Notes under the pieces: generated by a model
Database searches by the model: none
What the model saw: the letters and a program-made list of their open reading frames with translations, nothing else
Told to the model about the DNA's origin: nothing
Assembly (NCBI RefSeq): GCF_018860975.1
Contig: NZ_JAHKQI010000009.1
Span: forward strand, 62,001-126,000
Direction of reading: 5' to 3'
DNA: 64,000 nucleotides
Source: Lentibacter algarum
Lineage (GTDB): Bacteria > Pseudomonadota > Alphaproteobacteria > Rhodobacterales > Rhodobacteraceae
Program-made: the position numbers and the translations under genes
In this document: positions 1-9,519 of the stretch, piece after piece
How the letters are laid out: each line of letters opens with the position of its first letter
How positions within the stretch are numbered: the stretch's first letter is position 1

Positions 1-240
1 CTTGGAAAGACGCGTGAAAGCTACGGCGACGCAGCCGCACAAGTGCAGGAAATCACGCATGATATTGCTGTCAGGCTTGGCGGGTCTTTCAGTGCTGAAC
101 ACGGTGTCGGGCGGCACAAAGTTGACGCACTAGAACACTACGGAGACCCGACACGCCTTGCTGCCATGCGCGCCACAAAGAACGCGCTTGATCCACTCGG
201 AATCATGAACCCCGGTGCCGTTCTGCGCACAGTTTTCTGA
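1..240 (+). CDS. FAD-linked oxidase, C-terminal end (partial)
   Basis: The reading frame is open from base 1 and ends with TGA at 238-240, giving about 79 residues, so the gene starts upstream of the window. The sequence contains GGSFSAEHGVGRHK and ends in DPLGIMNPGAVL. This is the typical ending of the FAD-linked oxidase C-terminal domain of GlcD- and D-lactate-dehydrogenase-type flavoenzymes, where the HGxG segment lies near the flavin and the NPGK/V tail closes the protein. The family oxidises 2-hydroxy acids such as glycolate or D-lactate. The substrate cannot be told from this fragment. An ATG inside it is not a true start. Confidence 0.85.
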   Translation, partial: LGKTRESYGDAAAQVQEITHDIAVRLGGSFSAEHGVGRHKVDALEHYGDPTRLAAMRATKNALDPLGIMNPGAVLRTVF

Positions 241-313
241 AAATCTAAAGCTTAGTTTACGGGCTGTTAACCAACAGAGCGTAAACATGATTCTGCAAGC
301 AGGCGGAGTCACA

Positions 314-1483
314 ATGGCTGAAGACTATCATCCTTCTACTCACCCCCCATTCCCTCCATCCACGGAAGATGAACAGGTGTTGTGGCTTCGTCTCTTGCGC
401 TCTCGCCGTGTCGGTATCGCGACGTTTTATCGCCTGCTCGGCGAACATGGCAGCGCCGCTGCAGCGCTTGTTGCATTGCCTGCGCTCGCCCAAAGCACCG
501 GCGTAAGCGGCTATCAGGTTTGCACTGAGGCCGCCGCACGTGACGAGTTGTGTGCAGCTGCCGCCGCTCGTGCCACGATGCTTTGCATCGGCTCTCCAAA
601 CTACCCTCGTGCCTTGCTTGATCTATCCGACCCGCCGCCAATTCTTTGGGTGCGCGGCCAGCTTTCGGTGTTCAAACGCGCCGCCATCGGCATGGTCGGA
701 GCGCGCAACGCGTCGTCCTTGGGCGGGCGCACCGCGCGGGCGCTTGCCCGCGGGCTTTCTGAAAAGGGTCAGGTTGTCGTATCCGGCCTTGCCCGCGGGA
801 TCGACACTTGCGCCCATATTTCCAGCTTGTCAGGCGGAACAATCGCAGTGCTCGCCGGCGGCGTTGACGTGATCTACCCCGCCGAGAATGCGCAATTGGC
901 CGATGACATCCTTGAACATGGCGCACTGATCTCTGAGCAGCCTATGGGCCTGCGCCCGCAAGCGCGGCATTTCCCACGCCGCAACCGTCTGATTTCCGGC
1001 CTCTCCGAGGGTTTGGTTGTCGTCGAGGCCGCGTCCAAATCCGGTAGCCTGATCACCGCCCGCAACGCGCTTGATCAAGGCCGCGAGGTTTTGGCCGTGC
1101 CGGGGCATCCGTTTGATGCCCGCGCATCGGGCTGCAATATGTTGATCCGCGACGGGGCCACGCTCGTGCGCTCTAGCGAAGACGTGCTTGAGGCCCTCCA
1201 GCCCCTCGCCGAAACACCCGAGGCCGCGCCGGAAGCGGAACTCGCGCTCGACATACCGCCGCCCCCGCCCGAACAACGCGACCTCGCTCAAACCACCAGT
1301 CTTCATCAGCAAATCCTTGACCGGCTCGGCCCGTCGCCGCTGCTGGAAGACCAACTCATACGCGATCTGGCCCGCCCTCCACAGGCCGTCACCCCTGTCT
1401 TGATCGAGCTTGAACTTGACGGAAAAATCAACCGCGCCGCAGGCGGCATGCTTTCAAAAGAGGTTGAGGAACCCATGCATTAA
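314..1483 (+). CDS. dprA: DNA-processing protein DprA
   Basis: DprA binds incoming single-stranded DNA during natural transformation and loads RecA; many non-competent bacteria also keep it. The Rossmann-like core is clear: GMVGARNASSLGGRTARALA, then VVSGLARGIDTCAH, then a VVEAASKSGSLITARNAL segment and AVPGHPFD. The last ~70 residues (LHQQILDRLGPSPLLEDQLIRDL onward) form the winged-helix domain found in many DprA proteins. I chose the ATG at 314 because GGAG lies 5 bases upstream; an in-frame extension to 215 adds residues unlike the family. The protein has 389 residues, a usual length. topA follows after 144 bases on the same strand. Confidence 0.95.
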   Translation: MAEDYHPSTHPPFPPSTEDEQVLWLRLLRSRRVGIATFYRLLGEHGSAAAALVALPALAQSTGVSGYQVCTEAAARDELCAAAAARATMLCIGSPNYPRALLDLSDPPPILWVRGQLSVFKRAAIGMVGARNASSLGGRTARALARGLSEKGQVVVSGLARGIDTCAHISSLSGGTIAVLAGGVDVIYPAENAQLADDILEHGALISEQPMGLRPQARHFPRRNRLISGLSEGLVVVEAASKSGSLITARNALDQGREVLAVPGHPFDARASGCNMLIRDGATLVRSSEDVLEALQPLAETPEAAPEAELALDIPPPPPEQRDLAQTTSLHQQILDRLGPSPLLEDQLIRDLARPPQAVTPVLIELELDGKINRAAGGMLSKEVEEPMH

Positions 1484-1627
1484 CGGATTGAGACGTTGCA
1501 ACAAACACGCGCCAAACAGCTCACTTCTCAGGAAAATTCAACTTAGCATCATAAGCCGCATTGACATTCCCTCTCTCGCAATCACATTTTGCGCCGCCAG
1601 TCGTGTTTCGGAGTTGAGAGGAATTTT

Positions 1628-4237
1628 ATGCCCGTTGTTGTTGTCGAATCCCCTGCCAAGGCAAAAACCATCAACAAGTATTTGGGTAAGGGCTACACCG
1701 TTCTCGCCTCTTACGGGCACGTTCGTGATCTGCCGCCAAAAGACGGGTCAGTCGACACCGACAATGAATTCGAGATGAAGTGGGAGATCGGCTACGACAG
1801 CCGCAAGCATGTCAAAGCCATCGCCGATGCTTTGAAAGACGACCCGAACCTCATTCTCGCGACCGACCCTGACCGCGAAGGCGAGGCGATCAGCTGGCAC
1901 CTTGAAGAGGCTCTGCGCAAACGCAAGGCCATCAAAAAAGACACGCCTGTCAGCCGCGTTGTCTTCAACGCGATCACCAAGGCCGCCGTCACCGAGGCGA
2001 TGCAAAACCCCCGCGAGATCGATGCGCCGCTGGTTGAGGCCTATCTCGCCCGACGCGCACTTGATTATCTCGTTGGGTTCAACCTTAGCCCGGTGCTCTG
2101 GCGCAAATTGCCCGGAGCGCGCTCTGCTGGCCGGGTGCAGTCTGTCTGCTTGCGCCTCATCGTTGAGCGCGAAATGGAGATCGAGGCTTTTAACCCGCAA
2201 GAATACTGGACAGTTAAGGCCATGCTCGCGACACCACGCGGGCAGGAATACGAAGCGCGCCTCACTGTTCTCGCTGGCAAGAAGCTTGAAAAGTTCGACA
2301 TTAGCAACGACACCCAAGCCGAGCTTGCGGTTCAAGCCGTCAACTCGCGCACGCTCAAGGTTGCCTCCGTTGAGGCCAAACCGGCCGCGCGCAACCCGTC
2401 CGCGCCCTTCATGACATCGACGCTTCAACAAGAGGCCAGCCGCAAGTTTGGCATGGGCGCGCGAGTCTGCATGAGCACGGCGCAGCGCCTTTATGAGGCC
2501 GGACACATCACATATATGCGAACCGATGGCATCGACATGGCGCCCGAAGCCGTGACAGCCACGCGCGACGCTATCAACAGCCGCTATGGCGCAGAGTATG
2601 TGCCAAGCGAGCCGCGCATCTATAAGAACAAAGCCAAGAACGCCCAAGAAGCGCACGAATGTATCCGCCCGACCGACCTTAACGCCGACGCAGCAGCCCT
2701 CAAACTGCGCGACGCTGACCAAGCCAAGCTCTATGACTTGATCTGGAAGCGCACGCTCGCGTGCCAAATGGCCAGCGCCAAGATGGAGCGCACCACGGTC
2801 GACATCGCCTCTGACGATGGCCAAGTCGGGCTGCGCGCCACGGGGCAAGTCGTGTTGTTTGACGGCTTCATGCGCGTCTATGAGGAAGGCCGCGATGACC
2901 ACGTGGTTGATGACGACGACAAGCGCCTGCCGCAGATTTCCCAAGGTGAGCCCGCTGACAAGAAGTCTGTCAGCCCCGAGCAGCATTTCACCCAGCCGCC
3001 GCCGCGCTACACCGAGGCGACGCTCGTGAAGCGCATGGAAGAACTCGGCATCGGTCGCCCCTCAACTTACGCGTCAGTGATCACCACGATCCAAGACCGC
3101 GAGTATGTGCGCAAAGACAAAAACCGCCTTTTCCCCGAAGACAAAGGCCGCATTGTCACGATTTTCCTGCTCAACTTCTTTCGCAAGTATGTCGGCTATG
3201 AGTTCACAGCCAACCTTGAGGAAGAGCTTGATGATGTTTCGGCGGGCAACCGCAACTATAAGAACGTGCTTGACCGCTTTTGGAAGGACTTCAACGCCGC
3301 CATCGCCGAGACATCGGAGTTGCGCATCTCCGCTGTGCTTGATGTGCTTGATGACGCGCTGGCACCGCAGCTTTATCCGCCTAAGGAAGACGGCTCAGAC
3401 CCGCGCGCTTGCCCCAAGTGTGGCAACGGCCAGTTGCATCTTAAGTCTTCACGTACCGGCGGGTTTGTCGGCTGCGGAAACTACCCCGAGTGCACCTACA
3501 CCCGCCCGATCGCGGGCGAAGGCGCTGACGGTGACGAACGCGTGCTCGGCGAAGATGCCGGCGACGAGATCTGGCTCAAGTCAGGCCGCTTTGGCCCCTA
3601 TGTGCAACGCGGAGAGCCGACACCCGAGAACAAAAAGCCGCCGCGTGCCTCGCTCCCGAAAGGCTGGCAGAAAGACGAGATGGACCTGCCAAAGGCCCTC
3701 ACGCTTCTTTCGTTGCCACGCGAAATCGGCGAGCATCCCGATGGCGGCATGATCAGTTCGAACTTCGGCCGCTTTGGCCCCTATGTCATGCACAAACTGC
3801 CCGATGACGCCAAGCCGACCTACGCCAACCTCAAAGACCCGAACGATGTGTTCGAGCTCGGGATGAACCGCGCCGTTGAACTGCTCGCTGAAAAACGCGC
3901 CAACCCGGGTCGTGGCCGCTCTGCGGCTGCCAAGCCGCTCAAAGAGCTGGGCGAACACCCCGACAGCGGCGGGCCCGTCAACGTGATGGACGGCCGCTAT
4001 GGCCCCTATGTAAAATGGGAAAAGGTTAACGCGACCATCCCGAAAGATGTCGAAGCTGCTGACGTGACAATGGCGCAGGCTGTGGAGTGGATCGCCGAGA
4101 AGGCGGCCAAAGGCGGCAAGAAAAAGCCTGCCGCAAAGAAGAAGGCCGCTCCAAAGAAGAAAGCAGCAGCTAAAAAACCGGCAGCAAAGAAACCGGCAGC
4201 AAAGAAAACAACGGCTAAAAAACCGGCCGCAGAGTGA
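1628..4237 (+). CDS. topA: DNA topoisomerase I
   Basis: Type IA topoisomerase that relaxes negative supercoils by cutting one strand. The N-terminal Toprim domain starts MPVVVVESPAKAKTINKYL and carries ATDPDREGEA. The active-site tyrosine is Tyr296 in ITYMRTDG. A Cys-rich zinc ribbon (CPKCGNGQLHL to CGNYPEC) sits near residue 600 and is followed by repeated topoisomerase C-terminal units marked by GRFGPY, FGRFGPYVM and GRYGPYVK. The last ~45 residues are a Lys/Ala-rich tail, common in alphaproteobacterial TopA and probably DNA-binding. Start 1628 follows GAGAGGAA and gives the conserved MPVVVVESP; an upstream in-frame start at 1589 has no family support. Length is 869 residues. Confidence 0.97.
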   Translation: MPVVVVESPAKAKTINKYLGKGYTVLASYGHVRDLPPKDGSVDTDNEFEMKWEIGYDSRKHVKAIADALKDDPNLILATDPDREGEAISWHLEEALRKRKAIKKDTPVSRVVFNAITKAAVTEAMQNPREIDAPLVEAYLARRALDYLVGFNLSPVLWRKLPGARSAGRVQSVCLRLIVEREMEIEAFNPQEYWTVKAMLATPRGQEYEARLTVLAGKKLEKFDISNDTQAELAVQAVNSRTLKVASVEAKPAARNPSAPFMTSTLQQEASRKFGMGARVCMSTAQRLYEAGHITYMRTDGIDMAPEAVTATRDAINSRYGAEYVPSEPRIYKNKAKNAQEAHECIRPTDLNADAAALKLRDADQAKLYDLIWKRTLACQMASAKMERTTVDIASDDGQVGLRATGQVVLFDGFMRVYEEGRDDHVVDDDDKRLPQISQGEPADKKSVSPEQHFTQPPPRYTEATLVKRMEELGIGRPSTYASVITTIQDREYVRKDKNRLFPEDKGRIVTIFLLNFFRKYVGYEFTANLEEELDDVSAGNRNYKNVLDRFWKDFNAAIAETSELRISAVLDVLDDALAPQLYPPKEDGSDPRACPKCGNGQLHLKSSRTGGFVGCGNYPECTYTRPIAGEGADGDERVLGEDAGDEIWLKSGRFGPYVQRGEPTPENKKPPRASLPKGWQKDEMDLPKALTLLSLPREIGEHPDGGMISSNFGRFGPYVMHKLPDDAKPTYANLKDPNDVFELGMNRAVELLAEKRANPGRGRSAAAKPLKELGEHPDSGGPVNVMDGRYGPYVKWEKVNATIPKDVEAADVTMAQAVEWIAEKAAKGGKKKPAAKKKAAPKKKAAAKKPAAKKPAAKKTTAKKPAAE

Positions 4238-4339
4238 CCGGTTGAGCACGTTATTGCCAGCGCACAAAAACGTGAGTTCCTGACAGCTCGCAAAAGTGCT
4301 TTTACATTGGCAAATACCAACCTTCATAAGGCCAGAACA

Positions 4340-4921
4340 ATGTTAGCTAAATCTGTCTCCCGTCGTTCTCTTCTTTTGGGAGCAAGCGCCGCCCTCGCAA
4401 TGCCAGCCGTTGCACGCGCGAACACCGACGGGCAAGCAACGCCCCAAGCTGGAGCAGAGCGCCACAACATTTCCAGCTTCAAGACCCAGCAGTGGAGTGA
4501 TCATTTCGAGACACTCGGCAACGGCGCCATTGTCTGCGACACGGTCTCACGGGCGCTTCACTACTGGGCCCCGAATGGCTCTGACTATCGCATTTATCCA
4601 ACATCGGTTCCCAGAACCGAAGAGCTGACCAAACGCGGCTACACCAAGATCGTGCGCAAGAAAGTCGGGCCCAGCTGGACACCGACAGCCTCAATGCGAG
4701 AGCGCTTCCCCGACTGGAAGCCTGTTGCAGGCGGTGCGCCCGAAAACCCCCTCGGCACACATGCGCTCTATCTCGACTGGCCCGCCTATCTCATTCACGG
4801 CACCCACGACACCCGCAAGATAGGCCGCCCGTCCTCTGATGGTTGTATTGGCCTCTACAACGAAAAAATCGCAGAACTGTTCGCGCTGGCGCAAGTCGGC
4901 ACACAGGTGCGGCTGATCTAG
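4340..4921 (+). CDS. L,D-transpeptidase (YkuD family), Tat-exported
   Basis: Periplasmic enzyme that makes 3-3 peptidoglycan crosslinks or anchors proteins to peptidoglycan. The N-terminus has a twin-arginine signal, SRRSLLLGASAALAMPAVARA, so folded export is likely. The catalytic region has His153 in LIHGTH and nucleophile Cys169 in SSDGCIGLYN. The common YkuD pattern is S[HS]GC followed by I-R; here Asp precedes Gly-Cys and Gly replaces the Arg, a variant seen in an alphaproteobacterial subgroup. I chose the ATG at 4340, which starts directly before the Tat motif; a TTG at 4307 would add 11 residues. The protein has 193 residues and stands alone between topA and scoA. Confidence 0.9.
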   Translation: MLAKSVSRRSLLLGASAALAMPAVARANTDGQATPQAGAERHNISSFKTQQWSDHFETLGNGAIVCDTVSRALHYWAPNGSDYRIYPTSVPRTEELTKRGYTKIVRKKVGPSWTPTASMRERFPDWKPVAGGAPENPLGTHALYLDWPAYLIHGTHDTRKIGRPSSDGCIGLYNEKIAELFALAQVGTQVRLI

Positions 4922-5017
4922 GCACCGTTTTCTAGCCTACGTAGAAACCCCCTCGTGATTGACTCTGCTTGCCTGCCGCGCCACAACTCAGGCAACGTAT
5001 CTTCAAGGGAGTTCTCC

Positions 5018-5731
5018 ATGAAAAAAGTCTATGGTTCCGCAACTGAGGCGCTCGACGGGCTGCTGCACGACGGCATGTTCATCGCCTCGGGCGGTTTCGG
5101 CCTTTGCGGCATCCCAGAGTTGTTGCTACAGGCGATCAAAGACGCCGGCACAAAGGATCTTACCTTTGCGTCTAACAACGCAGGTGTTGACGACTTCGGT
5201 ATCGGTATTTTGCTGCAAACCAAGCAAGTCAAGAAAATGATCAGCTCATATGTCGGCGAGAACGCCGAGTTTATGCGCCAGTATCTGTCTGGCGAGCTTG
5301 AGCTTGAGTTCAACCCGCAAGGCACGCTCGCCGAGCGCATGCGCTCCGGTGGTTGCGGCATTCCCGGGTTTTACACCAAAACAGGTGTTGGCACGGTGAT
5401 CGCAGAAGGCAAAGAGCACAAAGACTTCCCGACTGGCCCAAATGGTGAAGCCGAGACTTACATCATGGAAACAGGCTTGTTTGCTGACCTTGCCATTGTG
5501 AAAGCATGGAAGGCCGACGCGACAGGCAACCTTGTGTTCCGCAAAACCGCGCGCAACTTCAACCCGCCTGCTGCCATGTGTGGCAAGACCTGCGTTGTCG
5601 AAGTTGAAGAGATTGTGCCGACAGGCTCGCTTGACCCTGACAGCATTCACCTGCCCGGCATCTATGTGCATCGCATCATCCAAGGGGATCACGAGAAGCG
5701 CATCGAGCAACGCACAGTGAGGAGCGCATAA
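5018..5731 (+). CDS. scoA: 3-oxoacid CoA-transferase, subunit A
   Basis: Subunit A of succinyl-CoA:3-ketoacid CoA-transferase, which moves CoA between succinate and acetoacetate in ketone-body and polyhydroxybutyrate breakdown. The CoA-transferase family I alpha fold is seen in [16 protein letters not shown] near residue 20, then [14 protein letters not shown] and [16 protein letters not shown]. The start at 5018 follows an AAGGGAG ribosome binding site. Length is 237 residues, normal for subunit A. The stop is one base before the start of subunit B, so the two are translationally coupled. Confidence 0.93.
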   Translation: MKKVYGSATEALDGLLHDGMFIASGGFGLCGIPELLLQAIKDAGTKDLTFASNNAGVDDFGIGILLQTKQVKKMISSYVGENAEFMRQYLSGELELEFNPQGTLAERMRSGGCGIPGFYTKTGVGTVIAEGKEHKDFPTGPNGEAETYIMETGLFADLAIVKAWKADATGNLVFRKTARNFNPPAAMCGKTCVVEVEEIVPTGSLDPDSIHLPGIYVHRIIQGDHEKRIEQRTVRSA

Positions 5732-5732
5732 T

Positions 5733-6356
5733 ATGTGGGATCGCAATCAAATGGCGGCACGCGCCGCGCAAGAGCTGCAAGACGGCTGGTATGTTAACCT
5801 CGGCATCGGCATTCCGACGCTGGTGAGCAACTACATCCCTGACGGCGTTGAAGTGACGCTACAATCAGAGAACGGTATGCTCGGCATGGGGCCTTTCCCC
5901 ATCGACGGTGAGGAAGACGCCGACCTGATCAATGCCGGCAAGCAGACCATCACCGAACTGCCGCAGACTGCGTATTTTGACAGTGCACAAAGCTTCGGCA
6001 TGATCCGTGGTGGCAAGATCGCTATGGCCATCCTCGGCGCGATGGAAGTTGCCGAAAATGGCGACCTCGCGAACTGGATGATCCCAGGCAAGCTCGTTAA
6101 AGGCATGGGCGGCGCGATGGATCTTGTTGCGGGTGTTGGGCGTGTTGTTGTGGTCATGGATCACACAAACAAGCACGGCGACAGCAAAGTTCTCAAAGAA
6201 TGCACCCTGCCGCTGACCGGCCAGAAAGTTGTCGATCGCATCATCACCAACCTCGGTGTGCTGGATGTTGTCGAAGGCGGCCTTAAAATTGTTGAGCTGG
6301 CTGACGGTGTTTCAGAAGAAGAAATGCGTTCAAGCACGCAAGCAACGCTGGTTTAA
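5733..6356 (+). CDS. scoB: 3-oxoacid CoA-transferase, subunit B
   Basis: Subunit B of the CoA-transferase, carrying the catalytic glutamate in the segment [13 protein letters not shown]. This Glu forms the thioester intermediate in the family. Other family segments include [14 protein letters not shown] near the N-terminus, [14 protein letters not shown] and [20 protein letters not shown]. It has 207 residues, the normal length. AGGAG lies inside the last codons of scoA and serves as its ribosome binding site. A strong intrinsic terminator follows within 25 bases, so scoAB probably ends a transcript. Confidence 0.93.
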   Translation: MWDRNQMAARAAQELQDGWYVNLGIGIPTLVSNYIPDGVEVTLQSENGMLGMGPFPIDGEEDADLINAGKQTITELPQTAYFDSAQSFGMIRGGKIAMAILGAMEVAENGDLANWMIPGKLVKGMGGAMDLVAGVGRVVVVMDHTNKHGDSKVLKECTLPLTGQKVVDRIITNLGVLDVVEGGLKIVELADGVSEEEMRSSTQATLV

Positions 6357-6378
6357 ACCACGTTTTCAAACAACAGAG

Positions 6379-6409
6379 CGGGCTACTTCGGTGGCCCGTT
6401 TTCTTTTTT
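6379..6409 (+). terminator. Intrinsic terminator after scoAB
   Basis: An 8-bp stem (CGGGCTAC pairing with GTGGCCCG, one T-G wobble) closes a TTCG tetraloop and is followed by TTTTCTTTTTTG. UUCG loops are very stable, and the U-rich tract directly after the stem makes this a convincing rho-independent terminator. Confidence 0.92.
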
Positions 6410-6469
6410 GTTTCGCCCTTCGCAACAAATCCATAAAATTGCCCGAATTGATACGTAAATCGGCGAGCA

Positions 6470-7471
6470 ATGACTATGAGCAGTGACATACCCTTGAGCG
6501 CCCCCGCTAAGGCCAGCACCCGCAACCGCGACATCTTGTTGCTCGGCGGGCTGTTTGTGCTTGTGCTGATTGGCCTCGCCTCCCTCGCCGCCGCAACTGG
6601 CTGGGAAGAGACGATGACGCAGCTCAAAAAGCTCGGCTTCCTGCAGCTCCTCGCCCTTCTGGCGCTTAGCCTCGTCAACTACTTTTTTCGCGGCTTCCGT
6701 TGGCATTTTTTCACAACCCGACTCGGCCTTGGCACCACACTCGGCCAAAACTTGCGGCATTTCATCGGCGGCTTCGCCATGTCAGCAACACCCGGCCGTG
6801 TGGGCGAGCTTATTCGCATGCGCTGGCTCAAGCGCGAAACGGGCTGGAGCTTTGAGCGCACCGCGCCGCTTGTGCTGGTTGATCGCGCATCAGACCTCGC
6901 GGCAATGGCGCTGATCCTTGGTTTCTCACTCTTGTTCTCCGGAAGCATGATCCGCTTTGGCATCCCTGTCACATTGCTCGCACTCACAGGCGCTATTCTG
7001 GTGACACGCCCGACATTGCTCTCTTTCACCGCTAAGCGGTTTTACAAAGCCACAGGGTTGTTCCCGCGTTTCATGGCCCGCATTCGCCGTGCGGCGCGAT
7101 CACTTCGTATGTTTTCAGGTGCGAGCACCCTAGCCGCTGCCACCGTCCTCGGCCTCATCGGATGGCTCGCGGAGGGCTATGCGTTCTGGCTTTTGCTCAT
7201 GTGGATGCAAGCCGACATCGGGTTCGCGATGGCCGTGCTGATCTTCGTTTTTTCAACGCTCGCTGGCGGCCTCACAGGCGCGCCGGGCGGCATCGGCGGC
7301 GCTGAGGCCGCAATGGTTGCGCTCTTGCTGGTCGAGGGCGTGCCGCTCGAAGTCGCGTTGCCAGCAACCGCCGTCATCCGCTTCACAACCCTATGGTTCG
7401 CAATTCTTTTGGGCCTCGGTGTGTTCCCATACGCCGAAACCAAATCACTAAGAAGCAAAGGAGCGCACTGA
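6470..7471 (+). CDS. Flippase-like membrane protein (UPF0104 / LPG-synthase TM family)
   Basis: A 333-residue polytopic membrane protein. The first ~40 residues hold a cytosolic tail and one TM segment; then come the family hallmarks NYFFRGFRWHFF, FIGGFAMSATPGRVGELIRM and, near the C-terminus, a Gly-rich FSTLAGGLTGAPGGIGGAEA. The family includes the membrane half of MprF and AglD-like proteins linked to movement or use of lipid-linked intermediates. The next gene, the DprE1-like oxidase, starts on its TGATG stop, so the two are coupled. That context suggests it moves a polyprenyl-phosphate sugar across the membrane; this is inference. The start could be 6470 or, two codons later, 6476. Confidence 0.75.
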   Translation: MTMSSDIPLSAPAKASTRNRDILLLGGLFVLVLIGLASLAAATGWEETMTQLKKLGFLQLLALLALSLVNYFFRGFRWHFFTTRLGLGTTLGQNLRHFIGGFAMSATPGRVGELIRMRWLKRETGWSFERTAPLVLVDRASDLAAMALILGFSLLFSGSMIRFGIPVTLLALTGAILVTRPTLLSFTAKRFYKATGLFPRFMARIRRAARSLRMFSGASTLAAATVLGLIGWLAEGYAFWLLLMWMQADIGFAMAVLIFVFSTLAGGLTGAPGGIGGAEAAMVALLLVEGVPLEVALPATAVIRFTTLWFAILLGLGVFPYAETKSLRSKGAH

Positions 7472-8775
7472 TGCGCTGGAATGAAATGTCCTACTCTGGT
7501 TGGGGCCGCGCGCTTCAAGCCACAGGCGAAGTCGCTCGCCCCGAACGTAGCAAAGCGGTCGAAGCCGCAGCACCCGTGCCTGCTATTGGCAACCGCCGCT
7601 CATATGGCGATGCATGCACAAACAACGGCGGCCGCGCTGTTGAAATGTCACGCCTTGATCGCGTGCTGTCATTTAACGCCGAAACCGGATTGGTCGAGGC
7701 CGAGGCCGGCATGCCCATTGGCGAGCTTGCGCGCTTGTTCGCGCCTTTAGGCTGGATGCCCGCCGTCATGCCCGGCACAGGCTTTGCGACTGTCGGCGGA
7801 TGCATCGCTATGGATGTGCACGGCAAGAACCACCATGTCGACGGCTCATTTGGTGCCCATGTCACCGCGATCAGACTCGTCACAAACGGCAGGCCAAAGA
7901 CCATCACGCCAAAGAACAAAGCCTTGTTCACAGCAACCCTCGGGGGCCTCGGCCAAACCGGCATAATCCTGTCGGCAACGCTGCAAATGAAGCGCTGCGA
8001 CGGTCGCGGCATGGAAGTCACCGAGCAACGCGCCGAGAACTGGGAAGAGCATATCGCCCTGCTCGCGTCGTCAAACGCGCCCTATACTGTCGGCTGGCTT
8101 GACGCGACGGCCAAGGGCAGCAAGCTCGGGCGTGGCATTGTTGAAGAAGCGATCACCACCGCAGTTGAACCTCAAAGCTCGCCCGCAGGTGCAAGCAAGT
8201 CTGTGCCGTTCAACTTCCCCCGCATCACGCTGTCAAAGGCGATCGTGCGCGGTTTTAACAAGGCGTATTACTTGCGCATCCGCGACGGTGGTCAGACCCG
8301 CATCAAACCGCTGGAGGAGTTTTTCTTCCCGCTTGATGGCATACACAACTGGAACCGTCTCTATGGCAAACAAGGCTTTCACCAGTTTCAATGCGTCGTG
8401 CCTGACGATAGCTTGGACGCGCTTAAAGCCATGGTCGAGAAGATCGCTGGTAGCGGCCTCGCCTCTCCCCTCGCCGTGCTCAAACGCATGGGGCCTGACG
8501 CTTCGGGCATCATGTCTTTCCCTATGCAAGGCTACACCCTCGCGGTTGATTTTCGCGAAAGCCCCAAGGCGCGCAAGCTGATTGCCGAGCTCAATGAAGA
8601 CACGCTGAAGGCTGGCGGACGGATTTACTTCGCCAAAGACAGCCTTGCGACTGAAGAACAAGCCAAAGCCATGTATCCTGACTGGCGCAAATGGGCGGCG
8701 GAGGCCAATAAGGCCGACCCAAGCAAAGCCCTTGAAACTGACCTGACCCGCCGCCTTGGCCTGAGGAGTGAATGA
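7471..8775 (+). CDS. DprE1-like decaprenylphosphoryl-ribose 2'-oxidase
   Basis: A 434-residue FAD-dependent oxidase of the VAO fold. The motifs NRRSYGDACTNNGG, PGTGFATVGGCIAMDVHGKN, HHVDGSFGAHV and GGLGQTGII match what I recall of mycobacterial DprE1, which oxidises polyprenyl-phosphoryl-ribose to the 2'-keto form, the first step of epimerisation to arabinose. The C-terminal region lines up well: FAKDS holds Lys389, matching DprE1 Lys418, and 31 residues earlier is Ala358 in TLAVDF, where DprE1 has Cys387. It overlaps the flippase-like gene by one base (TGATG), and the partner reductase starts one base after its stop. Substrate assignment is inferred from family and neighbours. Confidence 0.85.
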   Translation: MRWNEMSYSGWGRALQATGEVARPERSKAVEAAAPVPAIGNRRSYGDACTNNGGRAVEMSRLDRVLSFNAETGLVEAEAGMPIGELARLFAPLGWMPAVMPGTGFATVGGCIAMDVHGKNHHVDGSFGAHVTAIRLVTNGRPKTITPKNKALFTATLGGLGQTGIILSATLQMKRCDGRGMEVTEQRAENWEEHIALLASSNAPYTVGWLDATAKGSKLGRGIVEEAITTAVEPQSSPAGASKSVPFNFPRITLSKAIVRGFNKAYYLRIRDGGQTRIKPLEEFFFPLDGIHNWNRLYGKQGFHQFQCVVPDDSLDALKAMVEKIAGSGLASPLAVLKRMGPDASGIMSFPMQGYTLAVDFRESPKARKLIAELNEDTLKAGGRIYFAKDSLATEEQAKAMYPDWRKWAAEANKADPSKALETDLTRRLGLRSE

Positions 8776-8776
8776 T

Positions 8777-9514
8777 ATGAGTGAAACATGGATCATCCTG
8801 GGCGCGAGTTCGTCAATGGCGCGCAACTTTACCCGCCGCTTGGCTGAAGAGGGCCACGCGCTCATCCTCACCGGCCGTGACAAGGACGACCTTGCTCGCC
8901 TGTCAGCCGATTGCCTGGCGCGCGGCGCAGCCCATTGCGAAAGCTTTATGATCGACGCGCGTGATGCCAAGAGCTTCACCCCGATCATCAGCAAAGCCGG
9001 CCTTGTTGACGGCACGCTCTCTTGCGCAATGTTCATTGGCTCTATGCCCGATCAATCAGAAATCGACGCCGACCCAAGCCTCATCGACGGCGTGATCGCC
9101 GACAGCTTCACTGGCCCGGCGCGGTTCTTGCAACTGCTCGCGCCATTAATGGAAGAGCGCGGCAGCGGCACTATTGTGGGTGTCGGGTCTGTCGCAGGCG
9201 ACCGTGGCCGCCTTGGCAATTACGTCTACGGCGCCGCCAAAGCCGGCTTCGCGACTTACCTCTCGGGCCTGCGCAACCGCATGGGCCGCGAGGGTGTTCA
9301 TGTGATGACCGTCAAACCCGGCCCGGTCGACACTGCAATGACATGGGGCCTCGGCAAACAACCGTTTATGACAACCCCTGAAGGCGTCTCCAACGACATC
9401 TTCAAAGGCCTGCGCAAAAAGCGCAATGTTGTCTACACAGCGGGTATCTGGTGGTTGGTGATGATGGTCATCCGCAACATCCCCGAGCCGATCTTCAAGA
9501 AGATGTCGATCTAG
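8777..9514 (+). CDS. DprE2-like short-chain dehydrogenase
   Basis: A 245-residue SDR. The nucleotide-binding start is WIILGASSSMARNFTRRLAE, with TGRDKDDL after the second strand, and the catalytic pair is in YVYGAAKAGF. A hydrophobic stretch near the C-terminus (GIWWLVMMVIRNIPEPIF) is typical of DprE2, which reduces the 2'-keto intermediate to polyprenyl-phosphoryl-arabinose. AGGAG lies 8 bases before the ATG at 8777; an upstream GTG at 8768 overlaps the oxidase gene and is less likely. Coupling to the DprE1-like gene supports the pairing. An SDR alone would be hard to assign, so the role rests on context. Confidence 0.82.
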   Translation: MSETWIILGASSSMARNFTRRLAEEGHALILTGRDKDDLARLSADCLARGAAHCESFMIDARDAKSFTPIISKAGLVDGTLSCAMFIGSMPDQSEIDADPSLIDGVIADSFTGPARFLQLLAPLMEERGSGTIVGVGSVAGDRGRLGNYVYGAAKAGFATYLSGLRNRMGREGVHVMTVKPGPVDTAMTWGLGKQPFMTTPEGVSNDIFKGLRKKRNVVYTAGIWWLVMMVIRNIPEPIFKKMSI

Positions 9515-9519
9515 CCGCC

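Noticed and set aside
1748-2986. Minus-strand open frame of 412 residues
   Set aside because: It lies wholly inside topA, which has full family support.
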